Under the pieces are notes generated by a model. It saw nothing but the letters and a program-made list of their open reading frames with translations. It made no database searches and was not told the origin of the DNA. A program made the position numbers and the translations under genes. A DNA stretch of 64,000 bases from the NCBI GenBank assembly GCA_001586195.1, contig CP014609.1:470001-534000 (forward strand). Reading direction: 5' to 3'. The stretch comes from Solibacillus silvestris. Lineage in GTDB: Bacteria; Bacillota; Bacilli; Bacillales_A; Planococcaceae. The number at the start of each line of letters is the position of its first letter. Within the stretch, counting starts at the first letter, position 1. Shown in pieces: positions 46,804 through 56,998 of the stretch.

Positions 46804-48933
46804 ATGCAATTTAATCAAACTCAAGATAATCGTCCGCCATTAGAACAATTTGGACGTAATTTAATTGAACAAGTAAAAAAAGGTAAGATGGATCCGGTTA
46901 TCGGACGAGATGAAGAAATCCGAAACGTCATTCGTATTCTGTCACGTAAAACAAAAAACAATCCGGTCCTCATCGGTGAACCAGGTGTTGGTAAAACAGC
47001 AATCGTCGAAGGATTGGCACAGCGTATCGTGAGACGGGATGTACCTGAAGGATTGAAAGATGCGGAGCTTTATGAACTGGATATGAGTGCGCTCATTGCC
47101 GGGGCATCGTATCGCGGACAGTTTGAAGAGCGACTGAAATCTGTATTAAAACAAGTGAAAGAATCAGAAGGACGCATCATTTTATTCATCGATGAGATTC
47201 ATACAATTGTCGGTGCAGGGAAAACGGACGGAGCAATGGATGCAGGAAATATGCTGAAACCAATGCTTGCACGCGGTGAACTGCATTGTATTGGAGCAAC
47301 AACATTGGACGAGTACCGCATGTATATCGAAAAAGATCCTGCATTGGAACGCCGCTTCCAGCAAGTAATGGTGCGGGAACCTTCTATTGAAGATACGGTA
47401 TCCATTTTACGCGGTATAAAAGATCGATTTGAAGAACATCATCGTGGCGTACGCATTCATGACCGCGCAATTATTGCAGCGGCCCAGTTGGCAAACCGCT
47501 ATATTACAGACCGCTTTTTACCGGATAAGGCGATTGATCTTGTTGATGAGGCATGTGCAATGATCCGTATTGAAATCGATTCAATGCCACAGGAACTGGA
47601 TCAGTTAACGCGCCGTCTTACACAGCTTAAAATTGAGCAGCAGGCTTTGAAAAAAGAAAAAGATGACGCGAGCAAAAAGCGCCTTGAAATAATTACTGAT
47701 GAAATTGATACATTGGAAACTTCGATTAAATCGATGAAAGAACAGTGGGAGCTTGAAAAAAACGGCTTGCAAATCGTGCGCGATAAAAAAGATGAACTGA
47801 AAAAAATGGAGGCCGAACGCGATGACTTATTTATTTCAGGCAATAATTTAGCGCGGGCAAGTGAGCTCCAATACAGTAAAATTCCACAGCTTGAAAAGGA
47901 AATCTCCGAGCTGGAACAGCAGCTGAAACAGTCGGAAGGTAACCGCATGCTGCGTGAAGAAGTGACGGAAGAGGAAATTGCTAAAATCATTTCACGCTGG
48001 ACAGGTATTCCGGTAACGAAGCTTGTTGAAGGTGAACGCGAAAAGCTGCTCCGTTTAAAAGATACGCTGCATGAACGGGTAGTCGGTCAGGACGATGCGG
48101 TAACTTATGTAACAGAAGCAGTATGGCGTGCACGTTCAGGTATTAAAGACCCGAATAAACCAATCGGAAGCTTCCTGTTCCTAGGGCCAACTGGTGTCGG
48201 AAAAACCGAATTGGCAAAAGCATTGGCCGCACAATTATTCGATTCAGAAGATCATTTCATCCGAATTGATATGAGCGAGTATATGGAGAAACATTCTGTG
48301 TCACGACTCGTCGGAGCACCTCCAGGCTATATTGGCTATGAAGAAGGCGGTCAGCTGACAGAAGCGGTACGCCGCAACCCGTATTCCGTTGTACTCTTGG
48401 ATGAAATCGAGAAGGCGCATCCGGATGTCGCGAATATTTTACTGCAAGTGCTGGATGATGGCCGCATTACGGATAGCCAAGGACGGATCGTCAACTTTAC
48501 GAATACCGTCATTATTTTGACATCGAATATCGGCTCGCAGTTTTTACTGGAAGGATCAGAAGAATCAGAACAGCTTGTCCAAACGGCATTACGCCAACAC
48601 TTTAAGCCAGAGCTGCTAAACCGTATGGATGATATTATTATGTTCCATGCCTTATCGAACGAGCACTTCCATAAGATTGCCTGGAAATATGTAAAGCAGC
48701 TACAAGATAGAGTTGCCAAACAGGAAATTACGTTATCAGTGGACAGTCAAGTGGTCGACTGGATTGTGAAGCATGGGATTGATCCGCAATTCGGTGCACG
48801 TCCATTAAAACGCTTTGTCCAACGCCATTTAGAGACGATTGTTGCTCGTGAATTGTTAAAAGGGGAAGTCGCAGCAGGTGGAACATTGTCAATTGCATTG
48901 GAAAATGAAGAGTTGGTTATAAATTCAAATTAA
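46804..48933 (+). CDS. clpB: ClpB-type disaggregase lacking the N domain
   Basis: A 709-residue Hsp100 ATPase. The first AAA+ module has Walker [14 protein letters not shown] (near residue 60); a long coiled-coil M domain (about 275-405, [15 protein letters not shown] and neighbours) marks ClpB rather than ClpC or ClpE; the second module has [13 protein letters not shown] and the C-terminal D2 domain ends near residue 709. ClpB with DnaK resolubilises aggregates. Full-length relatives are about 860 residues; the N-terminal double Clp_N repeat is missing and the protein starts directly at ...[19 protein letters not shown] precedes ATG 46804; GTG 46795 is less likely. Two CtsR boxes control it. 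Confidence 0.87.
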   Translation: MQFNQTQDNRPPLEQFGRNLIEQVKKGKMDPVIGRDEEIRNVIRILSRKTKNNPVLIGEPGVGKTAIVEGLAQRIVRRDVPEGLKDAELYELDMSALIAGASYRGQFEERLKSVLKQVKESEGRIILFIDEIHTIVGAGKTDGAMDAGNMLKPMLARGELHCIGATTLDEYRMYIEKDPALERRFQQVMVREPSIEDTVSILRGIKDRFEEHHRGVRIHDRAIIAAAQLANRYITDRFLPDKAIDLVDEACAMIRIEIDSMPQELDQLTRRLTQLKIEQQALKKEKDDASKKRLEIITDEIDTLETSIKSMKEQWELEKNGLQIVRDKKDELKKMEAERDDLFISGNNLARASELQYSKIPQLEKEISELEQQLKQSEGNRMLREEVTEEEIAKIISRWTGIPVTKLVEGEREKLLRLKDTLHERVVGQDDAVTYVTEAVWRARSGIKDPNKPIGSFLFLGPTGVGKTELAKALAAQLFDSEDHFIRIDMSEYMEKHSVSRLVGAPPGYIGYEEGGQLTEAVRRNPYSVVLLDEIEKAHPDVANILLQVLDDGRITDSQGRIVNFTNTVIILTSNIGSQFLLEGSEESEQLVQTALRQHFKPELLNRMDDIIMFHALSNEHFHKIAWKYVKQLQDRVAKQEITLSVDSQVVDWIVKHGIDPQFGARPLKRFVQRHLETIVARELLKGEVAAGGTLSIALENEELVINSN

Positions 48934-48943
48934 GTGTGAAGAC

Positions 48944-48973
48944 AGCTTGTACGTGAATGCGTACAAGCTTTTT
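48944..48973 (+). terminator. Terminator of clpB
   Basis: AGCTTGTACG (48944-48953) pairs with CGTACAAGCT (48960-48969), then TTTT. Confidence 0.85.
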
Positions 48974-48987
48974 ATATGTAAGGGATA

Positions 48988-49117
48988 TGCTAATAAGGCT
49001 GACTGAAGTTCTAATAAAAATGAAGAAGTTCTAATAAGAGGTCCTACTGTTCAAATAAACAAACCAACTTTTCTAATATCAAGTATGTAACTTCTAATAT
49101 TGTATAGAAGCGTTCTA
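48988..49117 (+). repeat. 21-base-period TTCTA array C
   Basis: Cores start at 48988 (TGCTA), 49009, 49029, 49050 (TTCAA), 49071, 49092 and 49113. Intervals: 21, 20, 21, 21, 21, 21. Most cores continue as TTCTAATA, as in array A. It starts 15 bases after the clpB terminator. Confidence 0.82.
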
Positions 49118-49161
49118 ATAAAAAATGAGGCAGTAAAGCGCCGCAACAAATAGAGCGGTAA

Positions 49162-49207
49162 ATAACAAGGGGCTGTCCAGTAATTTTACCGGACAGCCCC
49201 TTGTTAT
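49162..49207. terminator. Strong hairpin at the end of yjzD
   Basis: A 15- to 17-bp perfect stem, AACAAGGGGCTGTCC (49164-49178) with GGACAGCCCCTTGTT (49191-49205). On the minus strand it directly follows the yjzD stop and acts as its terminator; it may also stop leftover rightward transcription. Confidence 0.78.
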
Positions 49208-49210
49208 CTA

Positions 49211-49408
49211 TTAATGATGCTCTGCTTCTGCTTCTGGAGTTGATTCGTTTGGAATGATTGCAGCGATAATAATAACTAATACGCTGAATACTAATGATAC
49301 GATTACGCCATTCATGAAGTTAAAATCTACACTTAATACAGAACTTACTACATAGTTTAGCATTGAAACTAATAAGAATGACCAAAAGAACGTAATGATA
49401 TATTGCAT
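49211..49408 (-). CDS. yjzD: YjzD-like DUF2929 membrane protein
   Basis: A 65-residue protein with two membrane segments (about 4-24 and 32-52) and an acidic-histidine tail (EAEAEHH). MQYIITFFWSFLLVSMLNYVVSS (start quoted in part: MQYIITFFWSFLL) matches the B. subtilis YjzD N-terminus. I chose ATG 49408, six bases after GAGGTG; the in-frame GTG at 49417 lies inside the SD. Function unknown. It is divergent from fabH. Confidence 0.75.
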   Translation of the reverse strand: MQYIITFFWSFLLVSMLNYVVSSVLSVDFNFMNGVIVSLVFSVLVIIIAAIIPNESTPEAEAEHH

Positions 49409-49762
49409 CAAATTCACCTCATTGAACTTATTTATAACGTTATTGTGAAATTACATCTTCAATATCATACCACAAGCCTTCATGAAATTAAAAGGGCGAA
49501 TCAAATTATTCTTCAAGTTGTCATAAATGCCTGTTTTTATCGCTTTTTCAAGTAGGAATTAATAGGAAAATAGAGAAGATTAGCTCGAATTTGTTTCGTT
49601 AACAATGTTCGTTTTTAACAATTGTTTCATTAAAAAATTTAAACGTAATAAACTTCCATCCGCATTTCAATTTCTCTACGATGTTTCTCAGTTATTATAG
49701 CCAATTTAAGGGCGAGAAAAACAAGAATAAATGTCCAATTCCTCGTTTTCCAGAAATTTTAA
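49409..49762. other. Intergenic region between yjzD and the fab promoter
   Basis: No gene, clear hairpin or repeat is visible apart from AT-rich sequence. It must contain the yjzD promoter on the minus strand; I could not define it. Confidence 0.4.
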
Positions 49763-49807
49763 TTGTGTTCAAAATAATTATGCTCTATAATTAGTACCAA
49801 CTACTAA
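49763..49807 (+). promoter_or_regulatory. fabH-fabF promoter with FapR operator
   Basis: TTGTGT (49763-49768), 17 bases, TATAAT (49786-49791). The 17-base palindrome TTAGTACCAACTACTAA (49791-49807) begins at the last base of the -10 and fits the FapR operator (TTAGTACC-N2-TACTAA type). FapR represses fatty acid synthesis genes until malonyl-CoA accumulates. Confidence 0.85.
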
Positions 49808-49854
49808 TAATTAGTTATATTTTTTGATTCACGAGAAAACAAGGGGGCTATTAT

Positions 49855-50790
49855 ATGAATGCCGGTATTATAGGGATGGGGAAATATGTTCCGGAAAAAG
49901 CTATACCAAATAAGGATTTTGAAAATGTTTTAGATACATCAGATGAGTGGATTCGTTCTCGTACAGGTATTGAAAACCGTTTTATCGCTGAGAATGAAGA
50001 AACATCGGATTTAGCATATAAAGCAGCAGTGCAAGCGATTGAAAACGCAGGTATTACGCCAGATCAAATCGGTTTAATCGTAGTGGCAACCGTTACACAG
50101 GATCAGAATTTCCCGAGTGTAGCTTGTCAGATTCAAGAGCGACTTGGAATATCGGGATGTGGCGCAATGGATGTGTCCGCTGCATGCTCAGGATTTATTT
50201 ATGGAACGGCTATTGCCAAACAATTTATTGAGAGTAATAGTTATGAATATGTGTTAGTAGTAGGTGTTGAAAAACTGTCGAAAATTGTGGATTGGGATGA
50301 TCGCAACACGGCTGTCCTTTTCGGAGATGGTGCAAGTGCGGCCGTTCTCGGAAAAGTTTCGGAAGGGCGCGGTATTCTGGCTTTCGAACTAGGAGCTGAC
50401 GGAACAGGCGGAAAGCATCTTTATTTAAATCCTAAAAATCACATTGCGATGAATGGTCGTGAAGTATTTAAATTTGCGGTTCGTCAAATGGGCGAATCGG
50501 CTGTAAATGTCATTGAAAAGGCAGGCATGACAAAGGAAGATGTCGATTATTTAGTGCCGCATCAGGCAAACATCCGCATTATGGAAGCCGCAAGAGAGCG
50601 TCTTGACTTGCCAGAGGAAAAAATGTCGAAAACAATCCAAAAATACGGCAATACATCTGCCGCTTCAATCGGAATTTCGATTGTAGAAGATTTGGAGTCT
50701 GGTAAAATCAAAGATGATGATATCGTTGTTTTAGTCGGTTTCGGCGGTGGGCTTACATGGGGAGCGCTCGCATTAAAGTGGGGTAAATAA
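49855..50790 (+). CDS. fabH: Beta-ketoacyl-ACP synthase III
   Basis: A 311-residue KAS III that starts fatty acid synthesis by condensing an acyl-CoA primer with malonyl-ACP. The catalytic triad is visible: C111 in SAACSGF, His in VPHQANIR and Asn in [15 protein letters not shown] precedes ATG 49855. It is followed by fabF after 116 bases under one FapR-controlled promoter, as the fabHA-fabF pair in B. subtilis. Confidence 0.96.
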   Translation: MNAGIIGMGKYVPEKAIPNKDFENVLDTSDEWIRSRTGIENRFIAENEETSDLAYKAAVQAIENAGITPDQIGLIVVATVTQDQNFPSVACQIQERLGISGCGAMDVSAACSGFIYGTAIAKQFIESNSYEYVLVVGVEKLSKIVDWDDRNTAVLFGDGASAAVLGKVSEGRGILAFELGADGTGGKHLYLNPKNHIAMNGREVFKFAVRQMGESAVNVIEKAGMTKEDVDYLVPHQANIRIMEAARERLDLPEEKMSKTIQKYGNTSAASIGISIVEDLESGKIKDDDIVVLVGFGGGLTWGALALKWGK

Positions 50791-50906
50791 AAACTTGGGC
50801 TCTTGGGAGAATGGTACAATATTTTCCCTATGGAAAGTGTTCGAATGAAATGGAAATTAACCTTTAAATAGAGGAAAGAACTTAACTTAGAAAAGGGTGT
50901 TAAATA

Positions 50907-52148
50907 ATGGAGAAAAGAAGAGTTGTTGTTACAGGAATCGGTGCAGTAACGCCAGTAGGAAACAGTGCAGAGCAAGCCTGGGAAAATGTAATTGCAGGCA
51001 AGTCTGGTATTGGACCATTAACACGAATTGATACGAGTAAGTTTACTGTGTCTGTAGCGGCAGAAGTAAAAGACTTTAATATAGAAGAGTATATTGAAAA
51101 GAAGGAAGCACGCAAAATGGACCGTTTTACACATTATGCGATCGCTGCTTCAATGATGGCTGCAAAAGATGCCAACTTGACTATTACAGAGGAAATGGCG
51201 CCACGCGTAGGTGTATGGATCGGGTCAGGGATCGGCGGAATGGAAACGCATGAACAGCAGTTTTTAACTTTCCAGGAACGCGGTGTTCGACGTGTGAGCC
51301 CGTTTTTCGTACCAATGATGATTCCGGATATGGCTTCAGGTCAAGTATCGATTTATCTTGGGGCAAAAGGGGTCAACTCTTGTTCCGTAACGGCTTGTGC
51401 ATCGGGAACTAACTCGATTGGTGACGCGTTTAAAGTAATTGAACGTGGAGACGCTGATGTGATGATTACGGGTGGAGCAGAGGCGCCGATCGTAACAATG
51501 GCGGTTGCAGGCTTCAGTGCAAACACAGCGTTATCGTTAAATCCGGATACGGCTACTGCATCACGTCCATTTGATAAAAACCGTGACGGCTTCGTTATTG
51601 GCGAAGGTGCAGGGATTTTAATTTTAGAAGAATATGAACATGCAAAAGCGCGCGGTGCGAAAATTTACGGAGAAGTCGTTGGTTATGGTTCAACAGGGGA
51701 TGCCCACCATATTACAGCACCGGCTCCAAACGGTGAAGGTGCAGCACGTGCGATGCAAATGGCGATCGATGATGCACAAGTATCTCCTGACCGCGTTGGT
51801 TATATTAATGCCCACGGTACGAGTACACCATATAATGACTTATTTGAAACACAGGCAGTCAAAACTGTTTTTGGTGACCATGCCTATAAATTGGCGATGA
51901 GTTCAACGAAAAGTATGACAGGCCATTTATTAGGTGCAGCAGGCGGGATTGAGGCAATCTTTACAGTACTTGCATTGAAGGAAGGCATTTTGCCGCCGAC
52001 AATGAATTTACAGGATCCGGATCCGGAATGTGACCTGGACTATGTACCAAATGCCGCACGAAAAGCGGAAGTTGAATATGCGTTAAGCAATTCACTGGGC
52101 TTTGGCGGACATAATGCTTGTTTATTATTCAAAAAATATACAGATTAA
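50907..52148 (+). CDS. fabF: Beta-ketoacyl-ACP synthase II
   Basis: A 413-residue KAS II, the elongating condensing enzyme. C164 lies in [10 protein letters not shown], the two histidines in [11 protein letters not shown] and [21 protein letters not shown] precedes ATG 50907. It is the second gene of the fabHF operon and is followed by a perfect terminator. Confidence 0.97.
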   Translation: MEKRRVVVTGIGAVTPVGNSAEQAWENVIAGKSGIGPLTRIDTSKFTVSVAAEVKDFNIEEYIEKKEARKMDRFTHYAIAASMMAAKDANLTITEEMAPRVGVWIGSGIGGMETHEQQFLTFQERGVRRVSPFFVPMMIPDMASGQVSIYLGAKGVNSCSVTACASGTNSIGDAFKVIERGDADVMITGGAEAPIVTMAVAGFSANTALSLNPDTATASRPFDKNRDGFVIGEGAGILILEEYEHAKARGAKIYGEVVGYGSTGDAHHITAPAPNGEGAARAMQMAIDDAQVSPDRVGYINAHGTSTPYNDLFETQAVKTVFGDHAYKLAMSSTKSMTGHLLGAAGGIEAIFTVLALKEGILPPTMNLQDPDPECDLDYVPNAARKAEVEYALSNSLGFGGHNACLLFKKYTD

Positions 52149-52156
52149 TAAATGAC

Positions 52157-52196
52157 AAAAAACGAACGTGCTTCTTCTATCGCACGTTCGTTTTTC
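52157..52196 (+). terminator. Terminator of fabHF
   Basis: AACGAACGTGC (52161-52171) pairs with its complement at about 52182-52192, with A-run before and TTTTT after. Confidence 0.9.
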
Positions 52197-52221
52197 GTAT
52201 AGTTGTACGAAGGATGGTGTT

Positions 52222-53671
<1,450 letters not shown>

Positions 53672-53930
53672 GAATGGATTATAACGTAAGTATTGAAAAG
53701 AAAGCAATTGTTTTATTTAAAGAAATAGGAATAAAACAAAGTGAAAATGGAAATAGTAGTAAATAGATAATTATATTTTAAGAAATGGCATGATATTATC
53801 TGACTTTTTTCTCAATTACAATTTGATAAATGAGAAAAAACTTTAAAAATCAGTACGTTTTATTTTACTATTTTATGGGTAAATTTTAATATGGCGCAAA
53901 ATTCTAGAAAGTGTGCTTATTAGAGAGAAA

Positions 53931-53953
53931 TACGTAATAAAATTTATTACGTA
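53931..53953. promoter_or_regulatory. Perfect inverted repeat upstream of spx
   Basis: TACGTAATAAA (53931-53941) and TTTATTACGTA (53943-53953) are exact inverted copies around one base. It ends 14 bases before TTGACA (53968-53973). This is the layout of an operator, but I do not recognise the regulator. Confidence 0.6.
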
Positions 53954-53967
53954 AGTTGAATTATTTG

Positions 53968-54007
53968 TTGACATTGTATATTCAAACATGGGTTATTCAT
54001 GTATAAT
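53968..54007 (+). promoter_or_regulatory. Promoter elements upstream of spx
   Basis: A perfect -35 TTGACA (53968-53973) and a perfect -10 TATAAT (54002-54007) are 28 bases apart, too far for one promoter. They may belong to two overlapping promoters with weak partners (GGTTAT at 53991-53996 would suit the TTGACA), or the wide spacing may need an activator. Confidence 0.45.
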
Positions 54008-54129
54008 GGGAACAGAATCTTAAATTAAATTAATTCTAAATTGAGTTTTATTTATACATTTGTGCTTCTTCATAAAAGGAAGCAACATCTAGCAATTGAA
54101 TTGAAATCAATTAGAGAGGGAGTGAGCCA

Positions 54130-54528
54130 ATGTTAGTAACATTATTTACTTCACCAAGTTGTACTTCATGTCGAAAAGCAAAAGCATGGTTAGAGGAACA
54201 TGATATCCCATATACAGAACGCAACATTTTTTCCGAGCCACTTACAATTAGTGAAATCAAAGAGATTTTACGAATGACAGAAGATGGTACCGATGAAATT
54301 ATCTCGACGCGTTCGAAAATTTTCCAAAAGTTGAATGTTGATGTTGAAACATTGCCATTACAGCGATTATATGAGCTTATTCAGGAATATCCAGGATTAT
54401 TACGCCGTCCGATTATTTTAGATGAAAAACGTCTGCAAGTCGGTTATAACGAAGATGAAATTCGTCGATTCCTGCCTCGTAAAGTACGAGCATACCAGTT
54501 GCAAGAAGCCCAACGCATGGTTAACTAA
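54130..54528 (+). CDS. spx: Redox-sensing transcriptional regulator Spx
   Basis: A 132-residue ArsC-fold protein that binds RNA polymerase alpha and reprograms transcription in thiol stress. The redox switch C11-T-S-C14 lies in [31 protein letters not shown] and the central segment [15 protein letters not shown] are nearly identical to B. subtilis Spx. The protein has one residue more before the CxxC. SD GAGGGAG precedes ATG 54130. Its degradation adaptor SpxH is encoded at 59877. Confidence 0.96.
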   Translation: MLVTLFTSPSCTSCRKAKAWLEEHDIPYTERNIFSEPLTISEIKEILRMTEDGTDEIISTRSKIFQKLNVDVETLPLQRLYELIQEYPGLLRRPIILDEKRLQVGYNEDEIRRFLPRKVRAYQLQEAQRMVN

Positions 54529-54541
54529 ATAGACCGCTCAT

Positions 54542-54585
54542 GATGTTACGGATGCATATTGTGCAATTGTAGCATCTTTTTTTTA
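54542..54585 (+). terminator. Terminator of spx
   Basis: GATGTTAC (54542-54549) pairs with GTAGCATC (54569-54576, one G-U), then TTTTTTTT. Confidence 0.8.
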
Positions 54586-54841
54586 TTTTAGAACATATTA
54601 GAAAGACACCTTAATTACTTGATTTAAATGGAGTGGTGCAATACAATTTCAATTATTCAAATAATTTATGCTGAATAATGTTTTTCCTTTTCATTTTAAT
54701 CGATTCCATCATACAATAGAGTTATAGATACTTCTAATATTTAAAAGTATCTCAGTTCCGATGCAATAGAACGCCATATTGTATGCCACTTGGAAATAAA
54801 GCGACGTTCTATACAATGACTGTGAAGGGGGTTGAGGTCTA
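54586..54841. other. Leader region of mecA with inverted repeats
   Basis: No gene. Two inverted repeats are visible: AGATACTT (54726-54733) with AAGTATCT (54745-54752), and ATAGAACG (54766-54773) with CGTTCTAT (54805-54812). They may structure the mecA leader RNA. No clear promoter was assigned. Confidence 0.45.
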
Positions 54842-55495
54842 ATGGACATCGAACGCATTAATGAAAATACGCTAAAATTATTTATTACGTATAGTGATAT
54901 CGAGGACCGCGGTTATACTCGTGAAGAAATATGGTACAATCGCGCAAAAGGTGAAGAGCTTTTCTGGGATATCATTGGTGAAATAAATACAGATGATTAT
55001 TTCGATTTAGATGGTCCAATTTGGATTCATATTAACGCTTCAGAAAGTGGATTGGAAGTCGTTGTTACACGCGCGTCTGTAGGTAATGACTCCGAAACTT
55101 CTTCAATGACAGGCAACTTTGAAGATGACCTTCATATATCAGATCAATTAAATGAAATGGAAGAATCGATCTTCAATGCGATTGGCAAAGCTGCAAAAGA
55201 AGAAGAACAATCGCTTGAAAATGCCCGATTCCGATTTAAAGATATTGACGAACTAGTACCTCTTGCAAAACGCGCAGCACCATTAGGAATAGAGTCTGTG
55301 TTGTATAAATGGGAAGATTATTACTATTTATATGTAGATTTAAAAGATTTGGAAAGCGAGGAAGCGAGAAATATCATCGCTTTATGTACTGAATATTTAG
55401 CTGCTTCCAAAATTACAGCGCACCGACTTGAAGAGTACGGGGAAACAATCATTGCTGAAGACTGCTTCGAAACAATCATTACGTATTTTGATTAG
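54842..55495 (+). CDS. mecA: Adaptor protein MecA
   Basis: A 217-residue adaptor that delivers ComK and other substrates to ClpCP. The N-terminal substrate-binding domain begins MDIERINENTLKLFITYSDIEDRGY; the C-terminal ClpC-binding domain (about 110-217) includes YLYVDLKDLESEEARNI and the acidic tail region. A linker (about 85-110) is acidic and variable. GAGGTC and GGGGG lie upstream of ATG 54842. It is between spx and coiA as in B. subtilis. Confidence 0.94.
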   Translation: MDIERINENTLKLFITYSDIEDRGYTREEIWYNRAKGEELFWDIIGEINTDDYFDLDGPIWIHINASESGLEVVVTRASVGNDSETSSMTGNFEDDLHISDQLNEMEESIFNAIGKAAKEEEQSLENARFRFKDIDELVPLAKRAAPLGIESVLYKWEDYYYLYVDLKDLESEEARNIIALCTEYLAASKITAHRLEEYGETIIAEDCFETIITYFD

Positions 55496-55509
55496 GACAG
55501 CAGTTTACG

Positions 55510-55537
55510 AAAGCCACCTGATTTCAGGTGGCTTTTT
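55510..55537 (+). terminator. Terminator of mecA
   Basis: A perfect stem AAAGCCACCTGA (55510-55521) with TCAGGTGGCTTT, three-base loop, then T-run. Confidence 0.9.
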
Positions 55538-55573
55538 TGTGTTTGTGCTGGGGGGATATCTGGTTGAGGGAAG

Positions 55574-55703
55574 TAGAATATAGAGGGGCAAAAGTAGAAT
55601 AATGGTTGAGGAAAGTGGAATATAATGCGTGTGAAGCAGAACGGAGCATCGAGAAAGTAGAACCTTGTGACGGAAAAGTGGAAAGTTCGTCTATAAAAGG
55701 GAA
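55574..55703 (-). repeat. 21-base-period TTCTA array D (reverse orientation)
   Basis: On the plus strand TAGAA, TGGAA or CAGAA start at 55574, 55595, 55616, 55637, 55658 and 55679: five exact 21-base intervals. A weaker GGGAA is at 55699. It is the only array here with the core on the minus strand. It starts 37 bases after the mecA terminator. Nothing else is seen up to coiA. Confidence 0.82.
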
Positions 55704-55816
55704 CGGCAATCAATAAAGGTATAAATCCTTTGAAAAAACCAGTTTCCAATAGTTACTATTTATAAGTTGAAATTGAATGTTCAGTTCATTAAGATGGATA
55801 AAAAAGGGGGTAGCGA

Positions 55817-56944
55817 ATGCTGGTCGCTTTGACGGAACAACAGCAATTATTCTATTTAACGTCGAAACTGCCGCTGGATGAGTTACAAAGATTAAAAAAG
55901 CAGCAATCCTTTTTTTGTCCTCAATGTAAAGAACAGCTTCTGTTAAAGGCTGGTCAAATAAAAATCCCGCACTTTGCCCATCAAAAAAATAGTGAATGCG
56001 ATTCTTTGTTTTCAGAAGGGGAATCTGCCGCACATCTCCTCGGGAAACAACACCTCTTTCAACTTTTTACAAACCTTCAGCTACGTCCCGTTCTTGAACC
56101 GTATTTACCACAGCTTCAACAAAGACCAGATCTTCTCATCGTATTTAATGATCGCCAATATGCTATTGAGTTTCAATGCAGCCCAATCGCGCATCCATCT
56201 TTTCAACTGCGTACAACCGGCTATCTAAATGCTGAAATCACACCGATCTGGATATTGCACACTCCCGAAAAATTCAAAAGTCCCGGCATCGTAAAAATTT
56301 CAATTAATCATACAAACGCGCAGTTTATGAAACAGTATAAAAAGCAGAAATACCTCATCACCTACGATGAGAAAAGTAAAACTTTCTACTATATAAGCAA
56401 TTTAATCCATCTTCATAAATTGCAGTATTTCACTGTCGTTAAGCCATTGCCCCTCAGCCAACAACGTTTTCCGCTTTTAGTTCCAGAGAAAATATCAAAA
56501 TCACAATTTCATCTGCTTCTAAAAAAATACAGGAGTTATCGGGAGTACTATATCCATCACCGTCTACTATTGAGTAAAAAAGGAGTTAACGATCGATTTT
56601 TTCGAGCCATTTATGAATTAAGGCTAATTATGACGAATTTACCGATTTTTTTAGGGATTCCTGTCTGCAATACGCATGCTTTTAACCGATTCTGTATAGA
56701 ATGGCAAGTAGGGCTTTTTCATTTTATGAACGCCCATGCGCTCACACCTAAAACGATGAATGTGAAAGCGATTCCTTACTTTTTCAAATGGAGTCAATTG
56801 GAGCTGACGAATGAGCGGAAAACAGCGGTGGAACATTTTTTAACAATTTTAAGACATCTTAAAATTGAGCAACTGGATGAAAATATAGCCGAAGAACAAC
56901 TTTTTAATGTTCTATACGACGAATTGGTTGCAATTGGATGTTGA
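55817..56944 (+). CDS. coiA: Competence protein CoiA
   Basis: A 375-residue CoiA, needed for recombination or processing of incoming DNA in competence. The N-terminus SFFCPQCKEQLLLKAGQIKIPHFAH has the C-x-x-C and H-F-A-H pattern typical of the family. YAIEFQCSPI, with the catalytic-type Glu of a nuclease fold, is near residue 120. AAAAAGGGGG lies before ATG 55817. Expression normally depends on ComK; I could not find a clear ComK box here. Confidence 0.9.
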   Translation: MLVALTEQQQLFYLTSKLPLDELQRLKKQQSFFCPQCKEQLLLKAGQIKIPHFAHQKNSECDSLFSEGESAAHLLGKQHLFQLFTNLQLRPVLEPYLPQLQQRPDLLIVFNDRQYAIEFQCSPIAHPSFQLRTTGYLNAEITPIWILHTPEKFKSPGIVKISINHTNAQFMKQYKKQKYLITYDEKSKTFYYISNLIHLHKLQYFTVVKPLPLSQQRFPLLVPEKISKSQFHLLLKKYRSYREYYIHHRLLLSKKGVNDRFFRAIYELRLIMTNLPIFLGIPVCNTHAFNRFCIEWQVGLFHFMNAHALTPKTMNVKAIPYFFKWSQLELTNERKTAVEHFLTILRHLKIEQLDENIAEEQLFNVLYDELVAIGC

Positions 56945-56998
56945 AATTGTTTAAATAGATTTATAATTTCGAATATCGGAATAGTAGGAGGCAAATAA

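Noticed and set aside
55492-55749. Minus-strand frame with FYF/FHF heptapeptides
   Set aside because: It is array D read in frame and runs through the mecA terminator; no SD.
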